Of a stretch of 64,000 nucleotides of DNA, positions 10,799 through 24,112 are shown one piece after another. The stretch comes from Coptis chinensis. Taxonomy: Eukaryota; Streptophyta; Magnoliopsida; Ranunculales; Ranunculaceae. The DNA is taken from the NCBI GenBank assembly GCA_015680905.1, contig CM027384.1, positions 72,821,501 to 72,885,500 of the forward strand. Direction: 5' to 3'. Numbering within the stretch: position 1 is the first letter of the stretch; every line of letters starts with the position of its first letter. The position numbers were made by a program, and so were the translations under genes. The notes below the pieces were generated by a model. It searched no databases. It was not told where the DNA came from and worked only from the letters and a program-made list of their open reading frames with translations.

Positions 10799-12030
10799 AA
10801 TGGCACCGCTGCCATTTTAAACTCTTTCAAGACAAGAATTCAATTGCTTGAATCCAATGGGCAATCCCCCATTCTCTACCCACCCACCCTTTTCATTTTT
10901 CTTTCTTTGTTTTTCTCATATTTTTGTTACTATTCACTGTTGTAAGCACAGGGGTGCACGCCCTCCATTTTGCCTTGTTCAGAGGCGTGCGCTCTCCCTT
11001 ATGGCTGCAGAATCATAGTGAAAAACACTATGGTAAAGGTATTTTAAAAGTTTGAAAAATTCTGATATTTTGCAGGCATAATCCTTAAGGTGTTATTGAT
11101 TTACTGTAATTCTTTCAGATTTTTCCTAGTTGTTTTACCTAGTGAACTAATATGATCTTTACAGTGCTACATTTCAGCTTCCAAACTGTAAGTGTTTGGA
11201 AAAACAGAGGAGTAGGGTTACTTAGGCAGTTCCAAAAATTCTAAATTTTTTACAGGTGTATCTATCATAAGTCAGGAGTTTTCAGTAATACTTTGACGAG
11301 TTTTTTATTTGTTTTGACCACCTAACTAGTGGATTGTTTCTAGTGTGTTTCTTCAGTTTTGCAACACTTAATTTTTGAAACAACAGCTGATAAGGAGGGT
11401 TTGTAGAACTCCAATTGCTCTAATTGTTTACAGTAACATGCATGATCTGTTAGGATTCTCCAATAAAATTTTGGCAATTTTTAGCTCTGTTTTGATTAGT
11501 TAACCATTCGGTTTTTTGTGTTATGTTCGAAAACTATTTCACAAACTTTGCAGGGCAGTAGAAGAACTTTCATAACTCCGATTGATTTGAAATTTTACAG
11601 GCGACTTACTGGATGTCTTAGCAAACTACTATAAAAATTTCAAATTTTTTGGAGTGCGCACCCACACCCTCATTAGCTTATTTCTGTAGTGTGCCCCACT
11701 TCCAAGCGCCTGGACATCGTCTCAGGCAAGAGCGTGCCCCGTCCTCAAGCGCCTAGACTTCGAGTCAGGCAAGAGCATGCCCCGCGCCCTTATTAGGCTA
11801 ATTCCAAGCATGCCCCGTGCCCCTTTATGAAGGAAGCCCAATTTTCTTAGGTGAGTCACTAGCTCTCCTTTTGTTCAAATTATTTTTATATTCAGTGTTT
11901 CCAACTTCTTAAAATACACTAAGATTGCATATACAAGATGCTATTCATACGCATAGCAAGGAGGCATTTAGGTACTCCTTCCACTCTTCACCTCTTCTGT
12001 CAGAGGAGTTTCAATTCTAGTATAATCAGG
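10799..12030 (+). other. leader region of the gag-protease element
   Basis: Non-coding leader between the left LTR and gag. It begins with the tRNA-Asp type primer site and includes a GC-richer stretch with imperfect internal repeats of GTGCCCC and CAAGCGCCTGGAC (about 11690-11820). No gene is seen. Confidence 0.6.
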
Positions 12031-15000
12031 CTTGTTTTTTTTTTGTAGATGCAATACTACACGCCTATCTAGAATTTCACACACTACACCTGCATCAATG
12101 GCTAAAGAACCAGAGACTCCTCTCTCTGATTTTTATAAAGCACTAAACGATGGCCCTAAGTCATGCATCGTTCTTGCAGACCTAGTGGGGGATTTTCGAA
12201 TTCCCCCGAACATATTTAACTTGCTACTGGTTTTCCATGGTTTAAACCACGAGAAGCCTTATTAACACATGCGTAGGATAGAACAAGTTCTCACTACATT
12301 CCATCATCCTAGCGTAAGTCCGGATCAAGTTAAACTTAGGGTGTTTCCATTCACCCTAGCCGACAAAGCGACATCTTGGTTAACTGCCCAAACGCCAAAC
12401 TCTGTGGACTCATGGGCTAATCTTGTTTAATTATTCATGGAACAGTTTTACCCACCCCTGAAGACAGATGAAATGCTTCAAAAGATTCATTTCTTCCACC
12501 AGAATCCTCATGAATCCTTTTCAGAGGCCTAGAATCGTTTCACTAATCTTCTCATTGAATGCCAGCATCATAATCTTGCGAAAGACACGCTTGTTCGTGC
12601 CTTCTTCAAGGGGCTTTTACATCGTCATAAGGAGGTTCTAGATACCATGACTGGGGGTAGTTTTCTTAGTAAAGGAGCCTTGGAGGCTTATAAATTCTTA
12701 GAAGATCAATCTAAGAGGAACAACAATTGGGGAGGTAACGAATCTTCCCGCTCCACTCCTTCTTCTTTTGAGGTTAAACATGATCCCGAGCTTAAAACTT
12801 TTATCGATGCCCTCACTAAAAAGGTAGATGTCCTCTCTATTCAATAACAGCCCACTCCAGTCATGAATATTAACTCTACTTGTTGTAATGCCTGTTTTAG
12901 TCTTGAGCATTCTGACTTCTACTGTCCTCTTGTCTATGCACAACCACCACCACAACCATCACACTTCAACAAGTTAACTCAACATCAAGGACAAGGAAAC
13001 TTAGGTGACCAGAATAGAGGTTTAGTGCCCATGATCCAGAACTATCAACATCAAGACATGGACGCTCAACAAGCCTTAATTCCAGTCCAACCATCTACAG
13101 ACAAAGTAGTAGTGACCTTGTTTGAAAAACAAAATCAAATTATGCAACAAAACTCAAACTTGATGAAAGATCAACATGATCAAAACTATAATATGATGGA
13201 ACAAACGATGCAGTCTTTATGCCAAAAGGTTATTGACATGTCTCCTAACCAAAATAATAACCAAACAGGCGTGTTTCCAGGTCAAGCAGTGCCTAATCCT
13301 AAGTCAACAAACACCGCCTTTGAAATAAACAGTATTCACTGTAATGGTAATATAAACTAAGGGGACCTATAGGCAGTCACTACCCTTCGTTCAGGGAGAG
13401 TAGTTGATAACAAAGTGAGTATGCTTACAAATCGCCCGCAAACGAAAGCTGAAAATGAAACCATACTGAATACTGTCATAGAAACTAAAGACCCTACAAC
13501 TGTAGAAGTTCCATTCCAACCACAACCAAGAGGTACAAACTTACTAAATACCACCATAGAAATTGATGATCTTACACGTGTAGAGGTTCCAATATGGACA
13601 CCTAGATGGAAAACGGCTAAAAATAATGCAAAGACTAATAATACTTCTGAACCTTATGCTAAATATAGAGATAAACCACAATATCCCTATAAACTAGTTG
13701 TGTCTAAAATGGATGCGAATTTTGATGAGATTGGGGGTGTTTAAAAATCTGACTATAAACCTACATTTTCTAGATGCTATAAAAAGTCTACCTAGACACG
13801 CTAAGTTTCTAAAAGAGTTGTGCACCAAGAAGAGGAAAACCAACATACCCAATGAAGCCTTCTTAACTGAACAATATCCCTCTTTATCTGAACATAACGA
13901 AATTGTTAAGTACAAGGACCCTGGCCGTCTTACTATACAATGCACCTTAGGTAATACCTTTATAACAACTTCTTTATTAGACCTAGGAGCGAGTGTTAAC
14001 TTACTCCCTTTTTATTTATATAAACAACTAGGTCTAACAACACTTCAACCAACTAAAATGACTTTGCAGTTAGCTCATTGTTCTATTAAGTATCCCAAAG
14101 GTGTAATTAAAAACATTCTCATTAAAGTTCAGGATTTTTACTATCCAGCCGACTTTGTTATTCTCGACACAGAAGTTGCTCATGATTCCATTCCCATCAT
14201 CTTAGAATGGCCCTTTCTTGGCAACTGCCAATGCCCAAATCAATTGTCGGGATGGCTCAATGACTATTTCTTTCCGAAATCTTTTTGTGGAAGTTAACAT
14301 ATTTAGACAATAGCAGGGACAACTAGGTTTGCCTGTAGAAGGGGAAGTGAAGACCATTGAGAGTTTTGTACCTCACATTAGTGCGGCTGACGCTTTAGTC
14401 CCCACACTAGTAGATACCCCTCTTATGGAAGAAGACAAGGATCACAATTTCTACTCCCTAGACGTAGATAACATCGAGGAAGATTTCCTTAAACTCTTTT
14501 GCAACCCTTCTTTGCCACCTCGCGAGTCCCCTCCTATTGACATCCATTCATCTCTTGACGCCATGACGGAAGAAGAATTTTTCACCCTTTATCCCAGTGA
14601 TTCTTCTTACCCACCTAGTGAGGAATGCCTTGCATATCTCAAGGCCTTTGATGATATAGAACTAAGAACACTAGTTGAGTACCATTCACCCACCTCACAT
14701 CCTCATGTCACTCATTCACCTTCCATCACGAATGTTCCTCGCCCTCTACCTTTTCAAAGAACCATTGAGTTTGTACTTGACCTTCTTGTTTCTCCTATGT
14801 TTCATGACTTTCTAAACCCATCTGGTGAAGAAGTAACACCCAAGGACAAACCACCTGACACTTTTTCATTTTTTCCATTCCTTCCTTCTCAAAATTATCC
14901 ACATCCCATGTATCTTCCACAACCATCCCCTTTCTCACGATCATTCACTTGGCATCCCTTTCGTAGGAGGAAAAAGAAGAAAATGTATGCTCGATTAGGT

Positions 15001-15102
15001 TCTATATCCATCAGAATTCCTTCCTATTCCACTAAGCCACGTCATAGAAAATCTTGGTGCGTGATTCTGTTTGATGGTGCATTCCGTGTTAACTATTTAT
15101 GA

Positions 15103-17069
15103 AAAGATCCACAATTATTTAGATTATTGATATATGATAAACTGCATGCTAATATATATATATATATCACATTAAGTCTAGGGAATCTGATTTAAAAAGA
15201 CCTATATAATTTTTTGTAACATACCACCTTTCTAGAGTATAGGCCACAAAAAATTTCAATCTTAAAAAAAGTTTCCAAATTTTGTTTGGGGGTGGCGTAT
15301 TTTGATATTTCATTTCATATTTTTTTGCCACCCTTTTCCTGTCATGTTTACTCCAGTAGAATTTGTGTTAGTTAGTATGTAACAGTTTAATTGTGCTTCA
15401 TATTATCATTTCATCTTTACAATATTTTTGTTACAGGTACTACCAATTTTTGCCACGTTTCTATGGTAAATTCTTTCCTGATCTCTTTACACTTTGAGGA
15501 CAAAACATTTGATTATTTCGGGGTGGGATAGAAACATTTGCAAAAATTAGGCAACTTTAGGATGTAAATTACGCACTTTTCTTTATAAAAAAATTAAAAA
15601 TCATAAATATTGTTTATACTAGGCACTTAGTGATAATAGTATTGTTCCCTTCTCCATGATGATATTAGTCTAGAAATTTCACGAGTACTTGAATTAGGAT
15701 TTAATTTTTGAAACATAGATTAATACGTAGGTAATAGTCATTACATCTTTTCACGAACATCTTGAATGAGCATCTTTGATTGTACTTGGCAGTATTTTTC
15801 TGAGACCTAGGTTAGAGTACTTAATACATATCCTGTGAGTATCTAGCCTAAAAGCCTCAGAAGAGTGAAATATATGAGTGATGACATAAGGGAGAAGTCA
15901 AATCCGAGTAGAGAAATCACACATCCACTTGCTTGATCACCACACCATATCTAAGCGAAACTTTAGGCCCTCTTTGGATCGATATAGCCAGAAATTCACA
16001 CCTATATGAAATTTATTATCCGCTAGTCGCCCCACTGAGCCTTTCATTAGCCTTTTTACAAACCACAAATCCTTTACCTAATAAAACAAAAGAAAAAATA
16101 AAATCAACCTACCTATCTGGATAAGTCTGAGAAATAGGATGAGTGAAGAAAAGAGAAGAGAAAAACCTGTGTAAACAAAAATTAGTTAGTTGCTTCAGAA
16201 AAGAAAAAGAAAAGAAGTTTCCATCCAAAGAAAAGAAAAGAAAAAGAAAATAAAATAAAAACTCCAAAAATAGAATAAAATGAGTCAAAAAGCCAAAATA
16301 AAAATGCTAAGGATGGAAACAAAGTGCAGAAGCAAAAGGACAAGGTTTTCTCTAGTTACATAATATGAAGACCCTATTTTCTCAGACTTGTCTTTTGAAT
16401 ATCCATTTCTCTTCTTCTTTAACCAACACCTATGCCCCGTATCACCTAATAAAGACCTCTAACTCAATTAGGAATAGATTGGTGTGATAGTAAGTGGTAT
16501 ATGTGTTTGATCGACCTCGGCTTCCTTGGATTGTCATTGAGATTATGATAAAGCGTGTGCCCTTTTGCACAATCTTGGATTTAGCAAACTTAAGTGGAAA
16601 AATCAGAGTATTATGTGTTTTAACACATTCCTTGTGAGAACCTACTTAGGCACGCTACCCAAAAGTTTCATAAACGGACCTGCCATTGCATTTTATACCA
16701 TAGTTCATTGTATAGTTGTTTATCTTAAGATGATTTGATTATTATGCATGTATTAATTTAGGAGTTAGATTGATGATTCTTGTTTAAATGTTAGGTAGAT
16801 GTATAGATATCTGAGATAAATTAGGGGAAAATTACTTTTATTTCTTAATCATTGCAGTATAAATGAAGTTTGTGATTGCTTTCTCTAGAAAACTCTCACG
16901 ATGCTAAAACTCGTCCACTAGGGAATTCTTACTGGTTTAAGGCCTTATTGCATATGGTCAATACAGTCGCACTCAGCAAAACGAGACTTGTTAAAAATAC
17001 ATTTTTGGCCACTTATTTTAATTTCACATATTTGCTTGAGGACAAGCAAAATGCTGTTTGGGAGTGGTT
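15103..17069 (+). other. 3' non-coding region of the gag-protease element
   Basis: A long 3' region before the right LTR. It includes an A-rich GAAAAGAAAAG tract at about 16140-16270 and ends in a polypurine-like GGGAGTGG just before 17070. The segment 16370-17069 is homologous to 57005-57714 near the other family's 3' LTR, so both belong to one lineage. No supported gene. Confidence 0.6.
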
Positions 17070-18062
17070 TGATAAGAGCCTAAAACTGTAGTTTAAACCC
17101 TTTAATAGTATTTCTATTTAGCCAATTATGTTATTAATAATATTGGTTTATCACTAATTACGTGTTTTTGAGTATTTTAGGCTTCAAAGTTGAATAAATA
17201 TCAATTCGTTATTAATTAGGGACTAAAAGGAGCTAAAGTGATTGTTATGAAAGTTCTATAAAGAAAGCCCAAGTTTCATGGAGAAAAATCCCTTAAAAAG
17301 GTGAAAGTCAAACCGGATTAGAAAGCTGAAGAAAAGTCAACAGAACTTCAAAATACCATATCTTTGGACTCAAACCTCGGATTTGGGCCCATTTTATATC
17401 AAAATGACCGGATCAGAAAGCCCTTTCTAATAGTATAGGTCTTCACTAAATCAGAGTAGTATAAGTCAGTGAAAACCAGAGCTATAGTAACATAACCAGA
17501 ATTGGAAGTCTTGGATTCAACAAATTGGGTTTTGGACTTGATTTATGGGTCCATAACCTAGCCTAAAAGTCTATGCATGAAATTATAAACTTAACCCTCT
17601 TATATATAAAGAAGGTTAAGGTAAAACAAAACTTGGCTACTCCCCTCTTAGTTTAATTAAATTAGCTCTCTCTCTCTCTCTCTCTTTAGTATAACCTAAT
17701 TTATGTTTTCTTTAACCTAACCACCATTATTTCAATCCAATTCAAGTTATTATTATGACTTCTTTTTCTTGATTTAGTTTAATTATTCCAATGATATTAG
17801 GCTAATCCCCCCATTAGAGGGAGTGATTATGAAGCTTAATGAGGAATAGATTGCTTAGTAGAATTATTTAATTGTGTATATATTTCAATGAGTTTAGTTT
17901 AATGTATGACTTCCAAAATAAGTAAATTAAACTATAGATTATTATAATTAAGTTGAGAGACTTGGTTGTAATAATCCTACATGCTAGTAATAATGACTAT
18001 AGAGATGTAGGTTGTTGCTAGCACTACTAAAAAAAATACATATGATGACGCTTGTTTTTTAT

Positions 18063-18098
18063 CTATCTTGACGGCTTTGTTGAAAACCGTCAAGATAG
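18063..18098. repeat. perfect hairpin in CACTA left subterminal region
   Basis: CTATCTTGACGG and its exact complement CCGTCAAGATAG form a 12-bp stem with a 12-nt loop. The stem contains the GACGG core repeated through the element's subterminal regions. Confidence 0.85.
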
Positions 18099-18116
18099 GT
18101 GTCTTAATGATATTTT

Positions 18117-18305
18117 TATGACGGCTCTTGGAACATTATGTCGTGTATGACATAGGCGTCAAGAATATATTATGATTTTATGACGGCTGTTGCAACATTA
18201 TGTCGTGTATGACACAGGCGTCAAAAAAATATTATGATTTTATGACGGCTGTTGGAATATTATGTTGTATATGACACAGGCGTCAAGAAAATATTATGAT
18301 TTTAT
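18117..18305. repeat. 62-bp tandem repeats, CACTA left end
   Basis: Three full units and the start of a fourth, each beginning ATGACGGCTSTTGSAA and containing GTATGACAYAGGCGTCAA. Starts near 18117, 18179, 18241 and 18302. They are probably binding sites for the transposase accessory protein; that is an inference from their place and spacing. Confidence 0.85.
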
Positions 18306-19690
18306 GACGGGTTTCCTAAAACACTCAAGTTAGCAGTATATTAAACCATTCCAATTTTTTTGGTGCAAGTTCTCGGACCATATTCAACCGTCAAGAACTT
18401 GGGCAAAAGAAAAACCATCGTGAGTACAAAAAGTGAACCGTCAACATTAATCAGACCTAGCACTGGGCTAAAGGGCAAAAGAGCACATCGTTTTTCTCTT
18501 ATTCAGAATATCGAACAAATCTTAAGGTGAAATTTCAAAATCACCTCTCAGCTTATCGGCTTAATTCCCTGGCTTCCTTCCTGAAAAGCTTTATTGTTTC
18601 AGTCCATATTCATCTTCTTACACTCGACAATATTCCTCTCTCAAACTCTAACTGAAGACCTAGCAAATTTTCTATGAACTCCACCATAACCATTTTTCTT
18701 AAATTCGTGAATCCTATCTGAAGCTTTTGTGTAGTTCGTTTCCATTAACAAAGTTAAGAAAAAGTACAAAATTTGTTCTGATCTCTCGAGCGGAAATAAA
18801 TGAATCAATGAATTTTTGTCTCTCCCGTAAACCCTTTCAATTCTCTCTCTCTGTCCAACCGATTTCAGAGTTAAAGTCCAACCCTTTCAAGTCTAACCAG
18901 ATTGTAGGAGAAAGACGACAAATCAGTAGCAAACGAACAACAACTCAGTAGCAGACAAACCGGCCGGTCAACGAGACCTTGAAGGAGGAAGACGAACCAG
19001 GTAAACTCCCTTTTAAGTTGATTTCTATCTCCTCTAATTGTTTGCGCGGCCTAATCAATTGTTTTTCTTTTTGGGTTTTCAATTTGGGGTTTAGGGTATC
19101 TGACTCCTAGCTAAAAGGAGGTATCTTTAGAATTTGAGGTATGTTATTTGCCATTTTCCTTTTGTTGCAACAACTGTGGAATTGTTCTTCAACTATCACT
19201 CAGTCTCTGTCAATTAATTGTTCTTGGTTTCCACTACTTAATTGAGCTGATAGCGATTCCAATGTTGGGTTGATACTGGTTCGTTTGATTTTGGTTGCTT
19301 CAAGGTACGCTTTTTATTTGCTTATTTTTTTGTGAATTTATTAGTATCTCTATACTATATTGATTTTTGCTTGGTTTGAGGGTGCTTCTTTATTAGCTAA
19401 TTTGTTTGAATTTAGAATCTAGGTACTGTTTTGTTTTTTTTTTAATTCCAATCCGATCAAATCAACCATTCCATAGTTATTCAAAATCTCAACTCATATG
19501 CCTTCAGAAAGAGATTGACGATCAGAATACAATAAACCATTGCATATGTTTCCTAGGCACCTCTTAAAGAAAAACCAAGGGCCACAGGCAATTGAGGAAA
19601 CAAACAGCTAAATTATCTTTTTCAAGGTTAATCACATACATATAGGACCTTTCTACAAGAAATATTTTCTTGTACAGAGGTACATAAGTA

Positions 19691-20395
19691 TCATAGATCG
19701 GCAAAGAAATTGTTGGAAGCATCAAGAGCTCGTAGACCTTTACTTGACTTTGAACCCTTGTTTCCTTTAAAAGAGGTTGAAGGATTAGTGTCCATATTCA
19801 TCTCATCACTGTCACTATCAGCCACTGCTGACTGGTTCCTTGGAACATCACCAGAACCTTGCAACAGATCATCCAAATCCCAGAGCTTCAACATTTGATC
19901 ATGTGAAATACTGCCCAAGAACTTCCTATCATGAGAATAAGCAAGTTGCTCAACAGGATATTCAGAATGCTCAACTATTTGTTGAATTATTCTATCGGGT
20001 AAGACCCCAATCAAGCTAATGAGTCCATTTTCTGTTCCAGTAATAACTCTATCTTCATCAAGCTTGAGTAATACATCGATGGAGCTAAACTGAAATCCAG
20101 TAAAACGGTCACTGCAATCCTTGAAATATCCCCAAGAATACAGTAACAAAACCACATTATGAGTTCCACAAATCACTTTTCGGCCATTCTTCATCAGAAC
20201 TACTGAAAGGGGCTCATCCTCAGAAAATTCAGACTGCGTTAGGACTTTATTTTTTCTAAGACTGTAGACAGATAGAGTGCTGTCCCCACTCGTTCCCAAA
20301 AGTTTCAATGAATCCGCCGCATAAGTCATATCAGAAATGTACTCTTCATGGGCGTCAAAAGAATTGCAGCAAGTACGTTACCTTGTATCCCAAAC
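19691..20395 (-). CDS. WDR55: WDR55-like WD-repeat protein fragment captured by CACTA
   Basis: An open frame of 212 codons (ATG at 20329) matches the C-terminal part of plant WDR55, a nuclear WD40 beta-propeller protein linked to the CUL4-DDB1 ligase and reproductive development. Visible are LLGTSGDSTLSVYSL, SVVLMKNGRKVICGT, LYSWGYFKDCSDRF, the WD repeat ending MLKLWDLDDLL, an acidic Ser/Asp stretch, and the conserved terminal NNFFADL. Codons upstream of the ATG continue the family sequence (VWDTR, then CCNSFDAHEEYISD up to about 20395) but contain an in-frame TAA where the family has Gln. The N-terminal blades are missing. It lies wholly inside the CACTA element, antisense to the LTR element. 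With an intact 212-codon frame it could still be translated, but a truncated propeller is unlikely to work normally. Confidence 0.75.
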
Positions 20396-20439
20396 CTACA
20401 CTTTTGGAGCAATATGAGGTTCTCATCCTTAACCCTTGA

Positions 20440-20880
20440 TCATGATCTTCTAGTAATGTGGAGCTATTTACCTATCTTAAACCCGCCCATTTGGTTTCTT
20501 TGCTTGCGGTGCACCTTTAGTTGCAAAGATCCATGAGACTGGACCAACTCCTGTCCATGTTGTGCAGTCTAAAAGATTTCCAATCTCTCTCACCAACTCT
20601 ACTGTTTGCATGTAATGTGGATGGCCTGGCCCCATTCTTGAAGAACCCAGGTAAATGACTCCCCTTCCAAGCTTGTGTATGAGTGCATAGCAGTTTCAGT
20701 ATCTCTCTTCACCTCATCCGGGCTTGTTCTTTCTTCAAATTCACTCTTGCACATAAACACTCTTCTGAATGACCCCTTGGCTTTAAAAACTTGAATTTTG
20801 ATGTCTGCTTATCCATTTTCTGCTAGCCCCTTTAGGAAGTCCCGCACTATGTCTTGCACAAGCATCTGCTGCGAGGTTAG
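20440..20880 (-). pseudogene. LOG/lysine-decarboxylase-like fragment captured by CACTA
   Basis: The minus strand reads two adjoining frames of a plant putative lysine decarboxylase / LOG-fold protein (TIGR00730-like Rossmann fold; the At1g50575 type is the closest I remember). One frame has CKSEFEERTSPDEVKRDTET and SYTSLEGESF; the next has VIYLGSSRMGPGHPHYMQTV and NLLDCTTWTGVGP. The frame changes between them (near 20675) and again near 20475, where the GGFKIGK segment is out of frame. The PGGxGT catalytic motif of the family is beyond the fragment and absent. It follows the WDR55-like fragment by about 45 bp on the same strand, so the two were captured, or joined, side by side. Confidence 0.65.
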
Positions 20881-21830
20881 TCACTCTTCATGCATCGGGT
20901 GGTGTCGCCTATCACTTTGTGGGGTTGGAAGTAAAGTTTTTTTCCGCACCATGCCCTCCAACAGCCCCACTTGACCATCTGCAGACCATAATAGTCCACA
21001 ACTACCACTCAGGGTCCCTCAAAGGGCCAATGCAGGCCACACATCCACTCACCTTAGGCCATTGCAGGCCACAACAACTCACCTTAGGCCACTATCAGGT
21101 CTAGAAAACCTTATAATGGGTCTAGAAGAGTGGCCACCTGCTAATGCACGATAATACCTATCCCTACAGTATACTGGTCTTCCATTAGCAGCCTCAGTAG
21201 CAGCTACTGCTAGATTATCATCTCCCATCACATCCTTTGGCAATCTTAGGCTAATAGCATGCAATAGTGCACTGAGTGATAGAAATCTTTTGGACAATGA
21301 TTATCGTAAACACCAATGCCTTTCAGTTGGAAAACGGAGTACTAGAGTAGCCAAGAGTCAAGTCTGTTTAAAGTTCAGAATAATATATTCTAGGAGATAA
21401 AGTTTGATGCGCTAATAAAGTGAGGTATATGCGTTTATTTCTTGGCAAGTACCGCTCCCAAGTGGTCTTTGTTAGGAGCATGCCCTCACGTTCCTAAGGC
21501 TTGCTAATTCTTTTTGAGATGCACTGTTGTACTTGGCTCCCTCTAATAGCTTGTTGTCCATGTTACCTCAGGCTTTTTTGTTTTGAAAGAAGAAAATAAA
21601 GACTAAATTGCTTGTCTCAGCTTCTTAGTGTATGTCAAAGGTCATTTTCTGCCCTTTGTTTGTTTGAACCCACTTCCCTTATAGAGGAGTCTCGCTTATC
21701 GTAGCTCATCTCGAACTTCAGTTTCATTACGTGTAGTCAAGAAGCAAGCAACCTGTAGCTATGAGTGAAATGTATGGCCATTGACCATGCTTATTATCTC
21801 GCCCGAGCAATTGCTTTCTTTCCCATATAA
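20881..21830. other. CACTA interior with short repeats and an unidentified minus frame
   Basis: Contains short direct repeats of CACTCACCTTAGGCCA / AACTCACCTTAGGCCA (about 21045-21090). A 72-codon minus-strand frame (21297-21079) reads LSLSALLHAISLRLPKDVMG and DNLAVAATEAANGRPVYC. It looks like coding sequence, but I do not recognise it; it may be a third captured fragment. A (T)n run follows at 21832-21855. Confidence 0.3.
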
Positions 21831-21859
21831 GTTTTTTTTTTTTTTTTTTTTTTTGTCAA

Positions 21860-22420
21860 TTCCTCTGATTTATTTCTTCAGTAAAGTACTTACACAAATT
21901 TGTCCACCTTTAGAGTAAAACCGATGTTGTTCTTTAGTTAGTATGCTAAAGGGATACTAAGTACTTCTCTAAAATGGGGCAAGAACCGATACCACATTCA
22001 CTCGATGGTAATATGGTCGATTGGAAGACCTTAGAATGATCGATCTGTGGCAAAGATCACCTGGACCAGTGCTCGAACTAAGCCCCTTCATATCCATCCT
22101 CTTATCCGGTGCAACTTAAGACAAGCGTGCTTACGGGCGGAGTTGTTGGTGACCGCTCCATTCCATCTCATCTATGCCTCAAATTCATGTGAGGGAGAAG
22201 GAGGAGTTCACTAGATCAGATCCGAAAAGCGCCCTAACCCCCGTAAAAGACTGTTTGACTCGAGGGGTGATATTCCTATCGGCAAGGTTAGGAAACAGAT
22301 TATTTGTTTAGTTATGAAAGTGTCCATTGGCCCTCTTGGTTAGACTTGGGAGGTCGGGCCCAATGTCTTAGGTTTGATTAACACCTTCACTAGGGGATTT
22401 AAGGGGTTTAGGGAATACAA
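21860..22420. other. possible organelle-derived segment inside CACTA
   Basis: About 560 bp, clearly more GC-rich than its surroundings, without long open frames. It has the look of plant mitochondrial non-coding DNA (for example CGCCCTAACCCCCGTAAAAG and GGTGACCGCTCCATTCC). I cannot name a gene in it. This is a pattern impression only. Confidence 0.3.
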
Positions 22421-24091
22421 GTTCTAACTATGAAATAAAATATAAAGTAACGATGGTCTTTTATAGTTTGTTCCTTTTCCTTTTCTTGAAGTGTGTCCTA
22501 TCGGCCTAATATTACGCTTTACATTATTTGTTGTCCTTTGGATCATGAGGAAGGTCGAGTCCTGTTTTTTAGGAACTGAATGCAATATTTTATGGGTTAG
22601 AGGGTTGTATGTTGTGTTAATGCAAGGAAGGTAATTGTTGCTTGAGACTCCTTAAGAACAACCAATATCTTGTTAGATGCTGAAAAACCACCTTTGTACT
22701 GCCTCAATTTATCGGCATCTATATTCGGATGGTGCCCACTTTTGTTAGTGCATCTTTGTGTTGTGTTTAGACTTTATAGAGATGAAAAGAGTTATTTATA
22801 CTTTTTAGATTTTAAAGATGCGTATGGATGATACTTTTTTATCAAGATAATATGTTCTTCTTTTCAAAGAAGAAATGTTCAATTTCAGTTTACCCTTGAA
22901 GGATTAAAGCTTGCAGCTGCAATTGGTATCCCAAGAAGTGTTATTTCTCATACTAATTGCAAGTATATAAAAAGAACAGAGATGATTGTAATTTCTTTGT
23001 TGACTTATGTAGCTAATGAAGTTGGCTAACACTAGGACATATACAAGCGCGGACCTTATTGAATTCATTTGGAGTTTATCGAGTACATCGAGAAATTTAT
23101 CTCGGCATAGGTATGTGCACCATTTATATATATTTTATGTTTGATAGGTTTTTGGGGGTTGTATATGAAAGCTTTAGTCTGAAGATTTTCCACCATACAT
23201 TTTGAATTTAGGTCTGATTTCTTATGTTCTTTCTTTTGTCATAGTTGATTGCATCTCTTTCGTTTAGTAGTTATTGACTTAGTGTGCTAACACATTGTTT
23301 GTGCATTTTTTTAATATTGTGTAGAAGTCGTTATATGATTATAATTTTAGTTTACTTATTAAACAAACTAACACATTCTTTTTCATATTTTTTTTTAGGT
23401 TATAAGTGAGATAACACGGTAGCTCAATTAAGTTTGTTTGAGATGGATCGGTTGATTAGCAATTTGTTGGTTGGGTTATGTAAATTGCATTGTTGTTGGA
23501 TTATGAGACTTGATTTTGAATCAAGTGCTTAAGTTATTTAATTTTTTTCTCGGTGAATAAATCATGTAATATGAATAAGTTCTTGGGATGATTTATGTTG
23601 GTAATAAAAGTATGATTCTTGTTTCCGTAATGGACTCCAGCTGTCAAGTGTCTGAATGTATTGGTGGTGTCGGAATGTATTCGTTTACAGGAATTTCAAA
23701 TTTACAGGAATTTTCAGATTTACAGGAAAAAAAAAAAGAGATATGATGGCTTCCAAAGAACTGTCGTGTGGCATACCAATTCTTGACAGTTTTTAGTGTT
23801 AATTTCTTGACGCTTTTGTTTCTTAGGATGACGCTTAAATAAAAACAGTCATAAATAAAGGTTTAGTTCTTGACACTTTTTCTAATAAATTATGACGGTT
23901 AAGTAAAACATGTCATGCAAAAGGATCCAGTTATGACGTTTATAAATGAGTTTTTGTCATATTAAGTTCGAGCTTTGATGTCAGCTTCTCTAGAACCGTC
24001 ATCAAAATTATGACGCTTTTGGTTAACTTTTATGACGGGCTCTATAATGACGGTAGTTTTTTTAATGAAAAAATGTCATTAAACCTGTTTC

Positions 24092-24112
24092 ATGACGGCT
24101 AAAAGCCGTCAT
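24092..24112. repeat. hairpin in CACTA right subterminal region
   Basis: ATGACGGCT and AGCCGTCAT, a 9-bp perfect stem with a 3-nt loop, about 25 bp from the element end. It mirrors the left-end hairpin in sequence core (GACGG). Confidence 0.85.

Noticed and set aside
18117-18305. Regular 62-bp repeats as a CRISPR-like array
   Set aside because: No spacers; units are contiguous tandem repeats at a transposon end in plant nuclear DNA.
21079-21297. 72-codon minus-strand frame as a named third captured gene
   Set aside because: It looks protein-like but I could not assign a family, so it is noted only as unidentified.
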